A stretch of DNA of 64,000 nt from Candidatus Brocadia sp. (GCA_021646415.1 SOEU01000005.1:113343-177342); one strand, 5' to 3'; positions 55,753 to 64,000 are shown, numbered from the stretch's first letter. The notes: a model not told the origin generated them from the sequence alone. A program made the numbers and translations.

Positions 55753-55809
55753 ATTAAGGGAAACCGTTGGAGATAACGGCTTGTCGCCCTGCAGGAGCTA
55801 TCCCTTAAT
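55753..55809 (-). ncRNA. Candidate three-way-junction RNA or protein site
   Basis: A 9-bp closing stem ATTAAGGGA/TCCCTTAAT encloses CCGTT-loop-AACGG and a GCTC/GGGC hairpin. It is 36 nt upstream of the start of a minus-strand gene. Compact and well-formed, possibly regulatory. No known RNA family assigned. Confidence 0.4.
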
Positions 55810-56018
55810 ATTCAATTTTAACCCCGGAAAACCTATCTAAAACGCATGAAAAACACACTCAGAAGCATTGCATTGACCTTACCCACGCTGAAAGCAATCC
55901 GAAGCGTTTCCAGGCCGTTTTATTGCTTCTGAGAATGGAAATTTTCGGAAATCTTTGCAGTTCCACAACTGGCTACCAAGAAACACAAGATCATTGCAAT
56001 TTGCTTCATGATAAAACT
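55810..56018. other. Non-coding stretch upstream of the TA module end
   Basis: No gene is seen. It contains a 10-bp inverted repeat CTCAGAAGCA (55858-55867) and TGCTTCTGAG (55924-55933) with a loop of 56 bp. Confidence 0.45.
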
Positions 56019-56393
56019 TTAAACCGCAATTTCCAGATTTATCGTATTATAATTCACTGTAGGTTTCGACTCTCTCCGTCCTTTCTTCTTCCTTTTCATG
56101 CCAATTAACCCCAAGCCTTCCAGGATAGCAATATCAGTTGCAACGCTCTTAATGTCTCTTTTGGCTAATCTTGCAAGCTCCTGAAGGCTTCCCGGCTGTT
56201 TCTCCCTGATTAAATGAAGCAATTCAAGCCTCTTTTGGGTAAGTGCCTTTCTAAATCCCTCTATACTCTCAAAGTAAAGCCCCTTTTCTGGCTTAACCTT
56301 CTCTCCCCGTTCAAGTTTTTTCATAGCCTCTTTTGTATCTTCAAGAACATCCTTAAGGCTTTTTATTCCTATTTTCACCCTTTTAACTCTCAT
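56019..56393 (-). CDS. TumA-like HTH antitoxin
   Basis: 124 residues. N-terminal helical segment (LKDVLEDTKEAMKKLERGEK) and a winged HTH (RLELLHLIREKQPGSLQELA, RLAKRDIKSVATDIAIL). This is the MarR-like putative DNA-binding antitoxin paired with TumE. It overlaps the toxin gene by 11 bp, in the order toxin then antitoxin. It may autoregulate the pair. Confidence 0.72.
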   Translation of the reverse strand: MRVKRVKIGIKSLKDVLEDTKEAMKKLERGEKVKPEKGLYFESIEGFRKALTQKRLELLHLIREKQPGSLQELARLAKRDIKSVATDIAILEGLGLIGMKRKKKGRRESKPTVNYNTINLEIAV

Positions 56394-56679
56394 GTTTTTT
56401 AACCCTCTTTATATCGTTATAAAAATCTTCCAAAAGCTTATCTACGCTTTTAAACGTGTACACTTCCTCTTTGTCTCCATAATGCCTGTGATCTCCCTTG
56501 CCTTCTGCGTTGTCATAACCAATAACCCGCTTGCCTTTCACAATGTAAACAAAAGAATATTTATAACCGTGTGGTTTATCGGGAGAAGGATTAACTTGCC
56601 ACACCCTTACCTCAATAATATTCCCGTTATCCTCTACAACTTTGATATGTCTAATAAGTTTGCTTTTCACTGTTGGCAT
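56383..56679 (-). CDS. TumE-like toxin (DUF6516 family)
   Basis: About 98 residues from ATG 56679. Segments VRVWQVNPSPDKPHGYKYSF, VYIVKGKRVIGYDNAEGKGD and HRHYGDKEEVYTFKSVDKLL match the TumE/DUF6516 pattern (YDN-x-H-x-H). A degenerate copy lies outside attR at 57046-57320. The pair likely stabilises the island. Confidence 0.7.
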   Translation of the reverse strand: MPTVKSKLIRHIKVVEDNGNIIEVRVWQVNPSPDKPHGYKYSFVYIVKGKRVIGYDNAEGKGDHRHYGDKEEVYTFKSVDKLLEDFYNDIKRVKKHES

Positions 56680-56747
56680 ATTATACCAGAAACAATTTAA
56701 AGTCAATAGGGTTTCTGAAATTAAAAATGGTATGTTTTCGAGGTAAG

Positions 56748-56789
56748 AAAAAAGGCCATTAACCCTTGATAGAGTTAACAGCCTTTTTT
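56748..56789. terminator. Bidirectional terminator near attR
   Basis: AAAAAAGGC and GCCTTTTTT flank TTAAC/GTTAA arms. It insulates the island's right end, upstream of the toxin gene. Confidence 0.7.
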
Positions 56790-56793
56790 AATT

Positions 56794-56815
56794 CTGGTGA
56801 CGGTCTGGTGACGGT
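56794..56815. promoter_or_regulatory. Candidate integrase arm sites, right (tandem)
   Basis: Two adjacent copies of CTGGTGACGGT, also present once near attL at 48031. Located 60 bp inside attR. Confidence 0.5.
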
Positions 56816-56875
56816 ATTTTTAAGGGGTTAAAAGTCATAACTATTCAAACACATTAGACTTAATATTTTTTGGCG

Positions 56876-56904
56876 GCGGGTTCAATTCCCGCCGCCTCCA
56901 CCAT
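56876..56904. other. attR core repeat
   Basis: 29 bp identical to the tmRNA 3' end at 47961-47989. Flanking bases differ on both sides, defining the core exactly. Confidence 0.92.
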
Positions 56905-57045
56905 TTAAAGACTTTTAATCTCATTGAAGATAATCGGAAAAACATTTCTAGGCTTTCGTAATGCGTTTTTAATAGGTAATTTTCGTGTCTCTTTTCATGA
57001 TGAGACCTCGGTTACATGATCGTTACGTGGTCATTTAAACTACAA

Positions 57046-57320
57046 TTTCCAGGCTTATCTTAAAGTTTATCTACGCTTTTAAATGTGTACACTTCCTCTT
57101 TATCTCCATAATGCCTGTGGTCTCCTTTGCCTTCTGCATTGTTATAACCAATAACCCGCTTGCCTTTCACAACGTAAACAAAGGAATATTTATAACCGTG
57201 TGGTTGTTGGGAGAAGGATTCACTTGCCACAGCCTTACCTCAATGATATTTCCATTATTCTCTACAACTTTGATATACCTAATGAGCTTGCTTTTCACTG
57301 TTGGTATATTATACCAAAAA
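57046..57320 (-). pseudogene. Dead tumE copy
   Basis: About 85 to 90% like 56400-56690 by eye. The start ATG is now ATA at 57307-57305, and one base is lost near 57205-57210 (GGTTGTTGGGAG for GGTTTATCGGGAG). The left end matches the tumA tail (ACAATTTCCAGGCTTATCT), so most of tumA was deleted. It lies outside attR. Confidence 0.8.
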
Positions 57321-57734
57321 ATTTAAAGTCAATAGGTTTGCTGAGATTAAAAAAGGTATATTTTAAGAGCTAAAAAGCCATTGATTTCATATAGGAGTCA
57401 ATGGCTATTTTTATTTTATCAAAGACCATATTTTGTTTTCCAATATGGAGTAAATCGAAGCTATTATAAGCCAAAGTTTTTACTGTTAATGGCCTTAAGC
57501 TGTTAGATGATAAAGTTTTACTAATGTTTTAAGTGTTTTGGAATTTATTAGCAAAGTATTAGAAGGTAGCGGTTGAATGTAATGGAAAATATGATTGGAT
57601 AAATTCGGCTTTGTTTGTTAAAAATAGGAGATCAAAAGGTTTTTGCTAAGATTTAGGTAACAAAAGGTTACTACACATCTTAAATTCTGCCAATTCAGTT
57701 GATTTCCGTAATAAGAGGTATATGGGATATGCAA

Positions 57735-57997
57735 CTTGCAGAGACAATTTTAAACCAAATAAAAGGCGTACGAAATCATGAGTTAAATTTATGGTTGTTT
57801 TGGAATCTTCGCTGAATGTACTAAAAGACACGTTGAAATCTCCAAATTTATTTAATGACGTCAAAGATATCGATGCAATGCTTTGCAAAATTACAGAAAA
57901 TAATTTTGTTGATCAGGGCAATAATATTTTTGATACAATAACGTCAATAGACGATTTTGAACATTTTGGACGTGATAGATTTCCTTTGATGATGTAA
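57735..57997 (+). pseudogene. Frameshifted ORF remnant, unknown
   Basis: One frame gives LAETILNQIKGVRNHELNL then stops; another continues VVLESSLNVLKDTLKSPNLF, then FVDQGNNIFDTITSIDDFEH and FGRDRF. Both look coding. The family is not recognised. Confidence 0.35.
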
Positions 57998-58276
57998 GAG
58001 CAAATCAATTCCCAGACGAATGGAGCACAATTTTATAGGATAAAATAGCCCAGAGAGATATAGTTCTATTGAGCGGGGTAAATGGAGTGCGCTGTTTTTT
58101 AAAATCCAATTTGCCAAGAGATAAAACACTAAACGAGTACAAAACCTAATAAGGCTACAGAAATTTTATTAGAGATTGTACATTTAAATTGATTAACAGA
58201 TGGAGTAAAGCCGCCTCTACAATAAAGAAACTCTACCGTGGTTATAAAGAAATTGAAAGTTAATAAAGAATCAAAA

Positions 58277-59113
58277 ATGGATATAATTGAACCCCACATC
58301 CATATGTACTCCAGAACGACCGACGATTATACCGCAATGCACAATGCCGGTTTTAGGGTTGTAGTAGAACCATCTTTTTGGTTAGGAAGCGAACGGCGTT
58401 ATGCTGGCACTTTTTTTGATTTTTTTAGGCATATACTCGAGTTTGAAACGGTTAGAGCTGCAAGATTTGGAATAGACCATTACGCCGCCATCTCAATTAA
58501 CCCAAAAGAAGTTGAAGACATAAACCTTGCAAATGAGGTAATTGAGGGATTAGAGGAATATATCGATCATCCACGGTGCGTCGCTATTGGTGAAATTGGA
58601 TTAAACAAAAATACTGAAAAGGAAATAATTGCATTTCGGAAACAGCTGCTCATGGCTGAGGAACGTAGAATGCCTATAATTGTACATCTACCGCATTTAA
58701 ATAAGGTTGAAGGCACAAGAATCATTGTCGACATCATCAAAGCGGAAGGTGTTACACAAGAAAGGATTGTTATAGACCATAATACTGAGGACAGTATGCC
58801 AATCAGCAGGGAGACCAATTGCTTTTGTGGGCTTACAGTATACCCATATTCAAAGCTAGATCCGATGAGAATATCGTCTATTATAAAGAAATTCGGGTTA
58901 GAGCGAATAATTGTTAACAGTTCAGCAGATTGGGGTGTCTCAGATCCACTCTCACTGATCAAGGTAATAAGTTGTCTTCAGAAGGATGGTCATGATGATA
59001 CTACAATCCGCAAATTGGCATATGATCATGCCAATGAACTTTACAGCCATTCTGTAAATTGGAAACCAAATTTTGGTTTAGTTCCTATACCTGTATCAGA
59101 GTATCAGCGATAA
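58277..59113 (+). CDS. eboB: EboB, TatD-like metal-dependent hydrolase
   Basis: 278 residues from ATG 58277 (typical start before IEPHIHMYSRTTDDY). TatD/amidohydrolase metal motif HxH, then VAIGEIGLNKNTEKE, PIIVHLPHLNK and IVIDHNTED. It matches EboB of the ebo cluster. In cyanobacteria ebo genes are needed to move a scytonemin precursor to the periplasm. First intact gene of the cluster. Confidence 0.88.
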   Translation: MDIIEPHIHMYSRTTDDYTAMHNAGFRVVVEPSFWLGSERRYAGTFFDFFRHILEFETVRAARFGIDHYAAISINPKEVEDINLANEVIEGLEEYIDHPRCVAIGEIGLNKNTEKEIIAFRKQLLMAEERRMPIIVHLPHLNKVEGTRIIVDIIKAEGVTQERIVIDHNTEDSMPISRETNCFCGLTVYPYSKLDPMRISSIIKKFGLERIIVNSSADWGVSDPLSLIKVISCLQKDGHDDTTIRKLAYDHANELYSHSVNWKPNFGLVPIPVSEYQR

Positions 59114-60037
59114 TTGAATAACATTGGCAATATAAAACAAATATATAAGAATATAGGAAATATTGCCCTTACGTGGTTTGCCCTGATACGATTACCAAAT
59201 TTGTTTACTATACCAGGGGATATTCTTGTTGGATATTTAATAGCAATGCCTTTGGGAGAGAATCCGAATGCATACATTATTTTTACAATTATGGTTATTT
59301 CTCTTGCGCTTTATATTTTTGGGATTTTGCTTAATGATTTTTTCGATGTTAATATTGATCGAATCGAACGACCCAACAGACCTCTTGTTTCCGGGAAGAT
59401 AAAGCGTAATACTGCCTTAATAGTGGCTATATGTATTGGAATGTTTGCACTCATAATTGCGGCGTTTGTTGGGAAAAATACCCTAGCCTTAGTTAGTTTA
59501 TTGGCTTTGTTAGTGTTTTTTTACAATTTTCTGGCAAAACATATTCCAGGAATTGGTTTTATTATTCTGGGACTCTGTCGTGGCATGAATATTTTTTTAG
59601 GTGCATCTGTATTCATCCCAAATGTTCCCTCCCGAATTTGGAGCATGACGATTGTTGAAGTTTGTTATATAACGGCAATCTCTCTGGCTGCTTACCATGA
59701 AGCGGACAGGGCGCCGCAAGGTATCGTGCGTTGGCTTCCGCCAATTATTCTCATTATCGGGTTTACTGTGATGCTTGTTCAAAACGGAATTCATTGGATT
59801 GCCATGGCTGGTATTATGGTTGCCATTAGCAGCGTTTTCATGGGCTCTTTTTCTATGAGAATAAATCTCCAGAGTTCTTTTATGCAAGAGGCAATCGGGA
59901 ATTTTATTCGTTCTCTCATACCAATACAGGTGGCATTTATTCTTTTATGTTTGCCTGAATCGCTAGTGTTTATTGTAATGCTTTATGTTTTGTGGCCTCT
60001 TAGTAAAATAACAGGACGGAAGTTTGCGGGTAGTTAG
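59114..60037 (+). CDS. eboC: EboC, UbiA-family prenyltransferase
   Basis: 307 residues, about eight helices. Prenyl-diphosphate/Mg motif LLNDFFDVNIDRIERPNRPL and a second region GLCRGMNIFLGAS. TTG start immediately after the eboB stop, so coupled. It should prenylate the ebo substrate in the membrane. Confidence 0.88.
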   Translation: MNNIGNIKQIYKNIGNIALTWFALIRLPNLFTIPGDILVGYLIAMPLGENPNAYIIFTIMVISLALYIFGILLNDFFDVNIDRIERPNRPLVSGKIKRNTALIVAICIGMFALIIAAFVGKNTLALVSLLALLVFFYNFLAKHIPGIGFIILGLCRGMNIFLGASVFIPNVPSRIWSMTIVEVCYITAISLAAYHEADRAPQGIVRWLPPIILIIGFTVMLVQNGIHWIAMAGIMVAISSVFMGSFSMRINLQSSFMQEAIGNFIRSLIPIQVAFILLCLPESLVFIVMLYVLWPLSKITGRKFAGS

Positions 60038-60039
60038 TG

Positions 60040-61341
60040 ATGAAAAAATTATTGGTCGTTCAGATCGCCGGGCTGGGGCATGATTTCTTTTTGAAACAAA
60101 ATAAAGTGCCTAAGATCGGCTCTCTGATTTTTCAACCGATCAGGAGTGTTTTTCCCGCAGTAACTTGTACCGTCCAAGCTTCTTTTCGAACGGGAGCATT
60201 TCCTGAATCGCATGGTATTGTCGGTAATGGATTTTTTTCCCGTGAATTTGGACGCCCGTATTTCTGGGAACAATCAGCGTTTCTTGTAGAAGGCGTCAAA
60301 ATATGGGATAATTTCCGTAAATCAGGGAAAACGGTAGGGCAACTGTTCTGGCAACAAAGCATTGGCGATGAATCCGATGTGATCCTTTCTCCCGCGCCAA
60401 TCCATAAACATCGCGGCGGTATGATACAGGATTGCTACTCTCGCCCCGGAAACCTTTACCATACTTTAAAACGCAAATTAGGCTATTCCTTTGATCTTAA
60501 ACATTACTGGGGACCATTAGCTTCGTTAAAATCAAGCCAATGGATATCCGAAGCAACTGAAGAAATTATGCGCACAATTGCCCCGGATATTCTTTTAACA
60601 TATTTGCCCCATCTTGATTACGTTCTTCAAAAAAACGAACACAGTTCTAGCAAAGCGACCAAGGCGTTTAATGAGCTTAAATATCTATTGGAAAAATTGT
60701 TTTTAGCGGCAGAGGAATGCAATTACGACATCCTTGCTTATAGTGATTACGCAATAACACCCGCAGTTAAAGCAATTTTCCCGAACATTATCTTGCGTGA
60801 AAAAGGGTTTTTGGCTTTGCGTACTGTTAAGGGCATGACATATCCCGATTATTATTCAAGCAAAGCCTTTGCGGTTGTGGATCATCAGATTGCCCATATT
60901 ATAATAAAAAACGAAAACAACATTATCCCTGTTAAAGACCTTTTGTATAAATTACCTGGTGTTGCCCGGATTCTCGACGAAATGGGGAAAAAAGACGCGA
61001 GGATTAATCATCAACGGGCCGGAGAGCTTATTTTGGTAGCAGAGAAAGACGCCTGGTTTGCCTATCCATGGTGGACTAATAAAGTCGAGGCGCCAGATTA
61101 TGCAACACACATTGATATACATAACAAACCGGGTTACGATCCTTGCGAACTCTTTTATGGGAAATGGCCCTTTTCTATATCAACTGATAATTCAAGGATT
61201 AAAGGCTCCCATGGAATTATCGATGCTTCTTCAAATGCGATATGGGCGTCTACGTTAGAATTTGAGAGTGCACCAGAGCATATCATCGGGCTTTCTCGTG
61301 GATTAAAAAACCTATATTTAGACAGGAGGTTCAAGCATTGA
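60040..61341 (+). CDS. eboF: EboF, alkaline-phosphatase-family (nucleotide pyrophosphatase-like) enzyme
   Basis: 433 residues from ATG 60040. Type I phosphodiesterase/alkaline phosphatase fold: VVQIAGLGHDF, TCTVQASFRTG with the nucleophile Thr, YLPHLDYVLQ, AYSDYAI, and GSHGIIDAS. Could hydrolyse a phosphoester in the pathway. It overlaps eboD by 4 bp. Confidence 0.85.
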   Translation: MKKLLVVQIAGLGHDFFLKQNKVPKIGSLIFQPIRSVFPAVTCTVQASFRTGAFPESHGIVGNGFFSREFGRPYFWEQSAFLVEGVKIWDNFRKSGKTVGQLFWQQSIGDESDVILSPAPIHKHRGGMIQDCYSRPGNLYHTLKRKLGYSFDLKHYWGPLASLKSSQWISEATEEIMRTIAPDILLTYLPHLDYVLQKNEHSSSKATKAFNELKYLLEKLFLAAEECNYDILAYSDYAITPAVKAIFPNIILREKGFLALRTVKGMTYPDYYSSKAFAVVDHQIAHIIIKNENNIIPVKDLLYKLPGVARILDEMGKKDARINHQRAGELILVAEKDAWFAYPWWTNKVEAPDYATHIDIHNKPGYDPCELFYGKWPFSISTDNSRIKGSHGIIDASSNAIWASTLEFESAPEHIIGLSRGLKNLYLDRRFKH

Positions 61342-62507
61342 ATTATTGCAACTCTTTTACGGTGAATTTTTCTTACCCTGTTTTTTTTACCACGAAAGTA
61401 TTTTCCCCCTCAAATTGCACACTTTTGAATGTGCTTGAAGGGGATATTGCTAAGATCGTATTTTTTGTCGACGATGGACTGCAAGCGTACTGGCATGATT
61501 TAGAAAAATCTATTTCCAATTGGTGCTCCCACCACAACAGCCGTGTACAGCTGGCATCATCCGTCTACTATGTCCAACACGGTGAATCAATTAAAAATAA
61601 CCTTTCTATACTTGACTATGTGGGACATGTTGTAGAAAAAACAGAACTATGTCGACAGTCTTACATTGCAGCTATTGGAGGCGGTGCGGTGTTGGATGCG
61701 GTTGGTTTCGCTGCCGCAATAATACATCGTGGCATTCGCCTCATAAGAATACCGACAACAGTAATAGCTCAACTAGATTCTGGTATTGGGGTAAAAAACA
61801 GCATGAATCGTTTTAGGCAAAAAAATTATTACGGTACGTTTGCTCCTCCATGGGCGGTAATAAATGATTTTGATTTCCTTCAAACACTGGGACAAAAAGA
61901 CTGGATATCCGGTATCGCCGAGGCCTTTAAGGTTGCCATTATAAAAGATAAAGCGTTCCTGGATTATTTAGCAAAAAGCGCTAATGATATTTTGCAGAGA
62001 GACCAAAAAACAATAGAGTATATTATTAAACACTGTGCCCGCCTCCACATGGACCATATACGAAACTCGGGAGACCCATTTGAAACGGGAACCGAGAAAC
62101 CCCTTGATTTCGGGCATTGGGCAGCCCATCGTTTGGAAATTTTAACTGATTTTAAATTACGGCATGGTGAAGCAGTTGCAATAGGCATTGCAATAGACCT
62201 TCTTTGTTCCGTACAATTGGGCTTACTCAGTAAAGAAGAATGTGAATTTGCCCTTGAAACTATGGAGCAATGCGGTCTTTCACTTTGGCATGAAGTTCTC
62301 GATAATGTTAAAATAGGTACATTGGCGCTTTTTAAAGGAATGGGTGAGTTTAAAAGGCATCAGGGGGAATGCTTTACCATAACAATGCCCAATGGTCTAG
62401 GGGAAAAAACAGAAATTTACAATATTTCACTTAACCTGATCAGCAATGCTATTGACGGATTACGAAAAAGGAAAGACTTATTGTGCGTTGGAATGGCTCT
62501 CATCTAA
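61338..62507 (+). CDS. eboD: EboD, 3-dehydroquinate-synthase-like enzyme
   Basis: 389 residues. NAD motif AAIGGGAVLDAVGFAAA, then RIPTTVIAQLDSGIGVKNS and metal ligands in GIAEAFKVAII and LRHGEAVAIGIAIDL. A TTG start with AGGAGGT 7 nt upstream. It belongs to the sugar-phosphate cyclase/DHQS superfamily and likely makes a cyclitol-type precursor. Confidence 0.88.
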   Translation: MNYCNSFTVNFSYPVFFTTKVFSPSNCTLLNVLEGDIAKIVFFVDDGLQAYWHDLEKSISNWCSHHNSRVQLASSVYYVQHGESIKNNLSILDYVGHVVEKTELCRQSYIAAIGGGAVLDAVGFAAAIIHRGIRLIRIPTTVIAQLDSGIGVKNSMNRFRQKNYYGTFAPPWAVINDFDFLQTLGQKDWISGIAEAFKVAIIKDKAFLDYLAKSANDILQRDQKTIEYIIKHCARLHMDHIRNSGDPFETGTEKPLDFGHWAAHRLEILTDFKLRHGEAVAIGIAIDLLCSVQLGLLSKEECEFALETMEQCGLSLWHEVLDNVKIGTLALFKGMGEFKRHQGECFTITMPNGLGEKTEIYNISLNLISNAIDGLRKRKDLLCVGMALI

Positions 62508-63601
62508 CATATTGTATGAACATACATCCCGCAGAAACCTGGAATGAAACTATTGAGGCAATCAATAAGTACGCTTGTGTGATAAAACAACAAATATGCC
62601 CTGATAATCCTTTCGCTCTGGGGCTTCGACTTTCTAACTTAGCTTCGGTAGAACTGGCGCCTCTGGCGCTGCAATTTAAAGAATATCTCGTCCGCAGGGA
62701 TATGTATGTTGCAACCATCAACGGTTTTCCATATGGACAATTTCACAATGGCATAATAAAAGAAAACGTGTATCTGCCCGATTGGTCACAGCCGGAACGC
62801 GTGACATACACGAAACGGCTGGCAAGATTACTCGCAATTCTTTTGCCGGAGGGAATGGTCGGAAGCATAAGCACTGTACCTGTTTGTTATGGTAAAAAGC
62901 TACCGGAAGGATCACTTGAGAACATCTTTGAAACCACGGAAGAATTGTCACGTATAAAAGCCGAAACCGGCAAAACAATCGTACTGTGCCTGGAGCCCGA
63001 ACCGGATTGTTATCTTGAAACCACTATGGATGCTCTCCGTTTGTGGAATGTTATCCGAAAGTTAGGCAAAGGTTCTTTTCTAGAATTTCTTGGTATTTGC
63101 CTTGATACATGCCATATTGCTTGCGCATTTGAAAATCCAACAAACGCGCTTATCAAGATGAAAGAAGCCGATATTCAGGTTCCGAAGATACAAATTTCCA
63201 GCATCCTGCGTGTGTCACCAAGGCGTGAATATCATACCTTATTCAAACCTTTCCTTAATAGCCCATACTTGCATCAGACACGTGTGCTTTCTCAAGGTAC
63301 ATTACTTCGTTTTCCGGACTTAGAAGCGGCTCTCAAGGAAAATCCAATGGGTGAGTGGCGTATTCATTTCCATACCCCCCTCTATTTTGAAGATTGGAAT
63401 GGGTTAGAAACAACATCATTTGATTTAAACAAAAGTTTTTTTGAAGAATGTTGCTGGGCTGAGAAGGTGCTTGAGATAGAAACTTACACATTTAAAAGCA
63501 TGCCCTTTAAAAATATTGATGTAACAGAGTCAATTTGTGCTGAATTTAACTGGATTCTTAACGGACGAAGTAATTTTAATGTAAAACAGGGAGAGTCGTA
63601 A
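62483..63601 (+). CDS. eboE: EboE, TIM-barrel (xylose-isomerase-like) enzyme
   Basis: 372 residues. GTG start 62483 overlapping eboD by 25 bp. N-terminus HLTYCMNIHPAETW is the EboE signature. Metal-site residues in VLCLEPEPDCYLET, GICLDTCHIACAFE and WRIHFHTPLY. Last gene of the cluster. Confidence 0.86.
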   Translation: MRWNGSHLTYCMNIHPAETWNETIEAINKYACVIKQQICPDNPFALGLRLSNLASVELAPLALQFKEYLVRRDMYVATINGFPYGQFHNGIIKENVYLPDWSQPERVTYTKRLARLLAILLPEGMVGSISTVPVCYGKKLPEGSLENIFETTEELSRIKAETGKTIVLCLEPEPDCYLETTMDALRLWNVIRKLGKGSFLEFLGICLDTCHIACAFENPTNALIKMKEADIQVPKIQISSILRVSPRREYHTLFKPFLNSPYLHQTRVLSQGTLLRFPDLEAALKENPMGEWRIHFHTPLYFEDWNGLETTSFDLNKSFFEECCWAEKVLEIETYTFKSMPFKNIDVTESICAEFNWILNGRSNFNVKQGES

Positions 63602-63674
63602 AGTGTTGTCTCATGGAAAGATTTGTAAAACCAAAAACTCTTTAATATCTTTGCACAGAAACATGTACATATTA

Positions 63675-64000
63675 CTACTGCCTGCTTCCTTTTGTCAATT
63701 TCCCTGCAACGCGGATTAGCCACAGTCTCATCGTTTTTACTTCCCACTGTTGTACTGCTCCTTCTGTGAGCAGAGACATCCACTTCAAGAGGTTATACGC
63801 CAACACCGCACACTGAAATAACGCCGCGTTGGCTAAAAACTCACCCGTGCGTAAATGCCCCGCATTCATCTGACCCTTGCACTCTTCTATCCACGTCTCA
63901 CAGGTTGCCCTCTTTCCATACGAGCGATGCGCTTCTATCGGACTTAACCGTTCTGTTGTAACGTAACAGAAATATTCATACACAGGGATATCAAACAACC
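63675..64000 (-). mobile_element. Partial IS1380-like transposase
   Basis: The C-terminal end of a DDE transposase: TERLSPIEAHRSYGKRATCE, WIEECKGQMNAGHL, AVLAYNLLKWMSLL, then LWLIRVAGKLTKGSR. It continues past the right edge of the window. It lies 73 bp after eboE on the opposite strand, so its insertion may border the cluster. Confidence 0.75.

Larger units (their letters stand above)
47961..56904. mobile_element. tmRNA-integrated island resembling a phage satellite
   Basis: It is bounded by perfect 29-bp direct repeats (47961-47989 within ssrA; 56876-56904). The right copy is an orphan tmRNA 3' end. All recognisable genes are leftward: tyrosine integrase next to attL, GIY-YIG protein, zinc-finger protein, Nu1-like terminase small subunit, CHC2 protein, helicase, O-like initiator, HTH protein, two unknowns, TumA/TumE. 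No portal, capsid, tail, lysis or large-terminase gene is present. The content (int, replication module, terS) is that of phage-inducible chromosomal islands. Confidence 0.85.
56905..58237. other. Degraded region between island and ebo cluster
   Basis: 1.3 kb without an intact gene. It includes the dead tumE copy (57046-57320), a terminator-like hairpin with AAAAAGCCATTGA/TCAATGGC near 57365-57405, and broken coding at about 57735-57997 (see next entries). A direct eboA was not found. Confidence 0.6.

Noticed and set aside
47961..56904. Complete prophage
   Set aside because: No portal, capsid, tail, lysis or large terminase gene occurs within the repeats.
47961..56904. Integrative conjugative or mobilisable element
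   Set aside because: No relaxase, coupling protein or type IV secretion gene was recognised.
57111..57326. Plus-strand frame at the dead tumE copy
   Set aside because: It is the antisense shadow of the pseudogene; the intact tumE has the same kind of shadow at 56392-56700.
57646..57888. Minus-strand frame in the degraded region
   Set aside because: It opposes the better coding signal on the plus strand and has no start support.
63484..63783. Separate minus-strand gene beside the transposase
   Set aside because: It overlaps eboE and the transposase end in another frame and has no family signal.

Overview
The window reads as chromosomal DNA of a moderately AT-rich Gram-negative-type bacterium with an outer membrane (lipoproteins, an outer-membrane beta-barrel secretin-like protein). 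The best guess is an anammox planctomycete (Brocadiaceae, e.g. Candidatus Brocadia or Kuenenia). That guess rests on the mix of families: radical SAM with PCP_red repeats, a DUF6941-like protein, an ebo cluster, and many dispersed GC-rich palindromes. No anammox-diagnostic gene (hydrazine synthase, hydrazine dehydrogenase, ladderane genes) is in the window, so this is inference.

Region 1 (1-16.8 kb) is housekeeping. A minus-strand ffh-rpsP-trmD block diverges from a plus-strand rpmE-prfA-prmC-murA block. After it come a GAF/PAS sensor, deoB, a PtsN-like PTS IIA protein, a CNNM/CBS transporter-like protein, an epimerase, a fused VTE5-like/VTE6-like (DUF92) prenol-kinase candidate, an RlmI-like methyltransferase, uppP and a ChaN-PDZ protein. 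Region 2 (16.8-33 kb) is mixed: a NosL-like protein coupled to a polytopic membrane protein, an arsenic operon (arsR-arsC-acr3) with a clear operator, a radical SAM/PCP_red fusion, a two-component pair, CBS and cold-shock proteins, hemB, SAM hydrolase and several gene remnants.

Region 3 (33-43.2 kb) looks like a c-di-GMP-controlled exopolysaccharide locus. A PAS/GAF/GGDEF protein is divergent from a BcsA-like synthase with three PilZ domains, a small TPR protein, a BcsC-like TPR/beta-barrel protein split by a one-base frameshift, and a GH8 endoglucanase lipoprotein. No BcsB is seen. Region 4 (43.4-47.6 kb) holds a His-rich membrane protein preceded by a tiny His/Cys-rich ORF, a DegP/HtrA protease and small envelope proteins.

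Region 5 (47.6-56.9 kb) is a tmRNA gene (ssrA) with an 8.9 kb island integrated at its 3' end and bounded by a perfect 29-bp direct repeat. Its genes run leftward: integrase, GIY-YIG protein, Nu1-like terminase small subunit, CHC2 zinc-finger protein, DnaB/RecA-like helicase split by a U UUU UUC slippery site, lambda-O-like initiator with internal iterons, HTH/excisionase, and a TumE/TumA toxin-antitoxin pair. It has a terminase small subunit but no large terminase, portal, capsid or tail gene. This resembles a phage satellite (PICI-like), and it is the most novel system here. It also carries a near-perfect H-type pseudoknot/inverted-repeat site upstream of terS and a three-way-junction-like element.

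Region 6 (56.9-64 kb) begins with degraded DNA that includes a dead tumE copy. It continues with an ebo cluster (eboB-C-F-D-E, no recognisable eboA), which is predicted to make or move a prenylated metabolite towards the periplasm, and ends in a partial IS1380-like transposase at the window edge.
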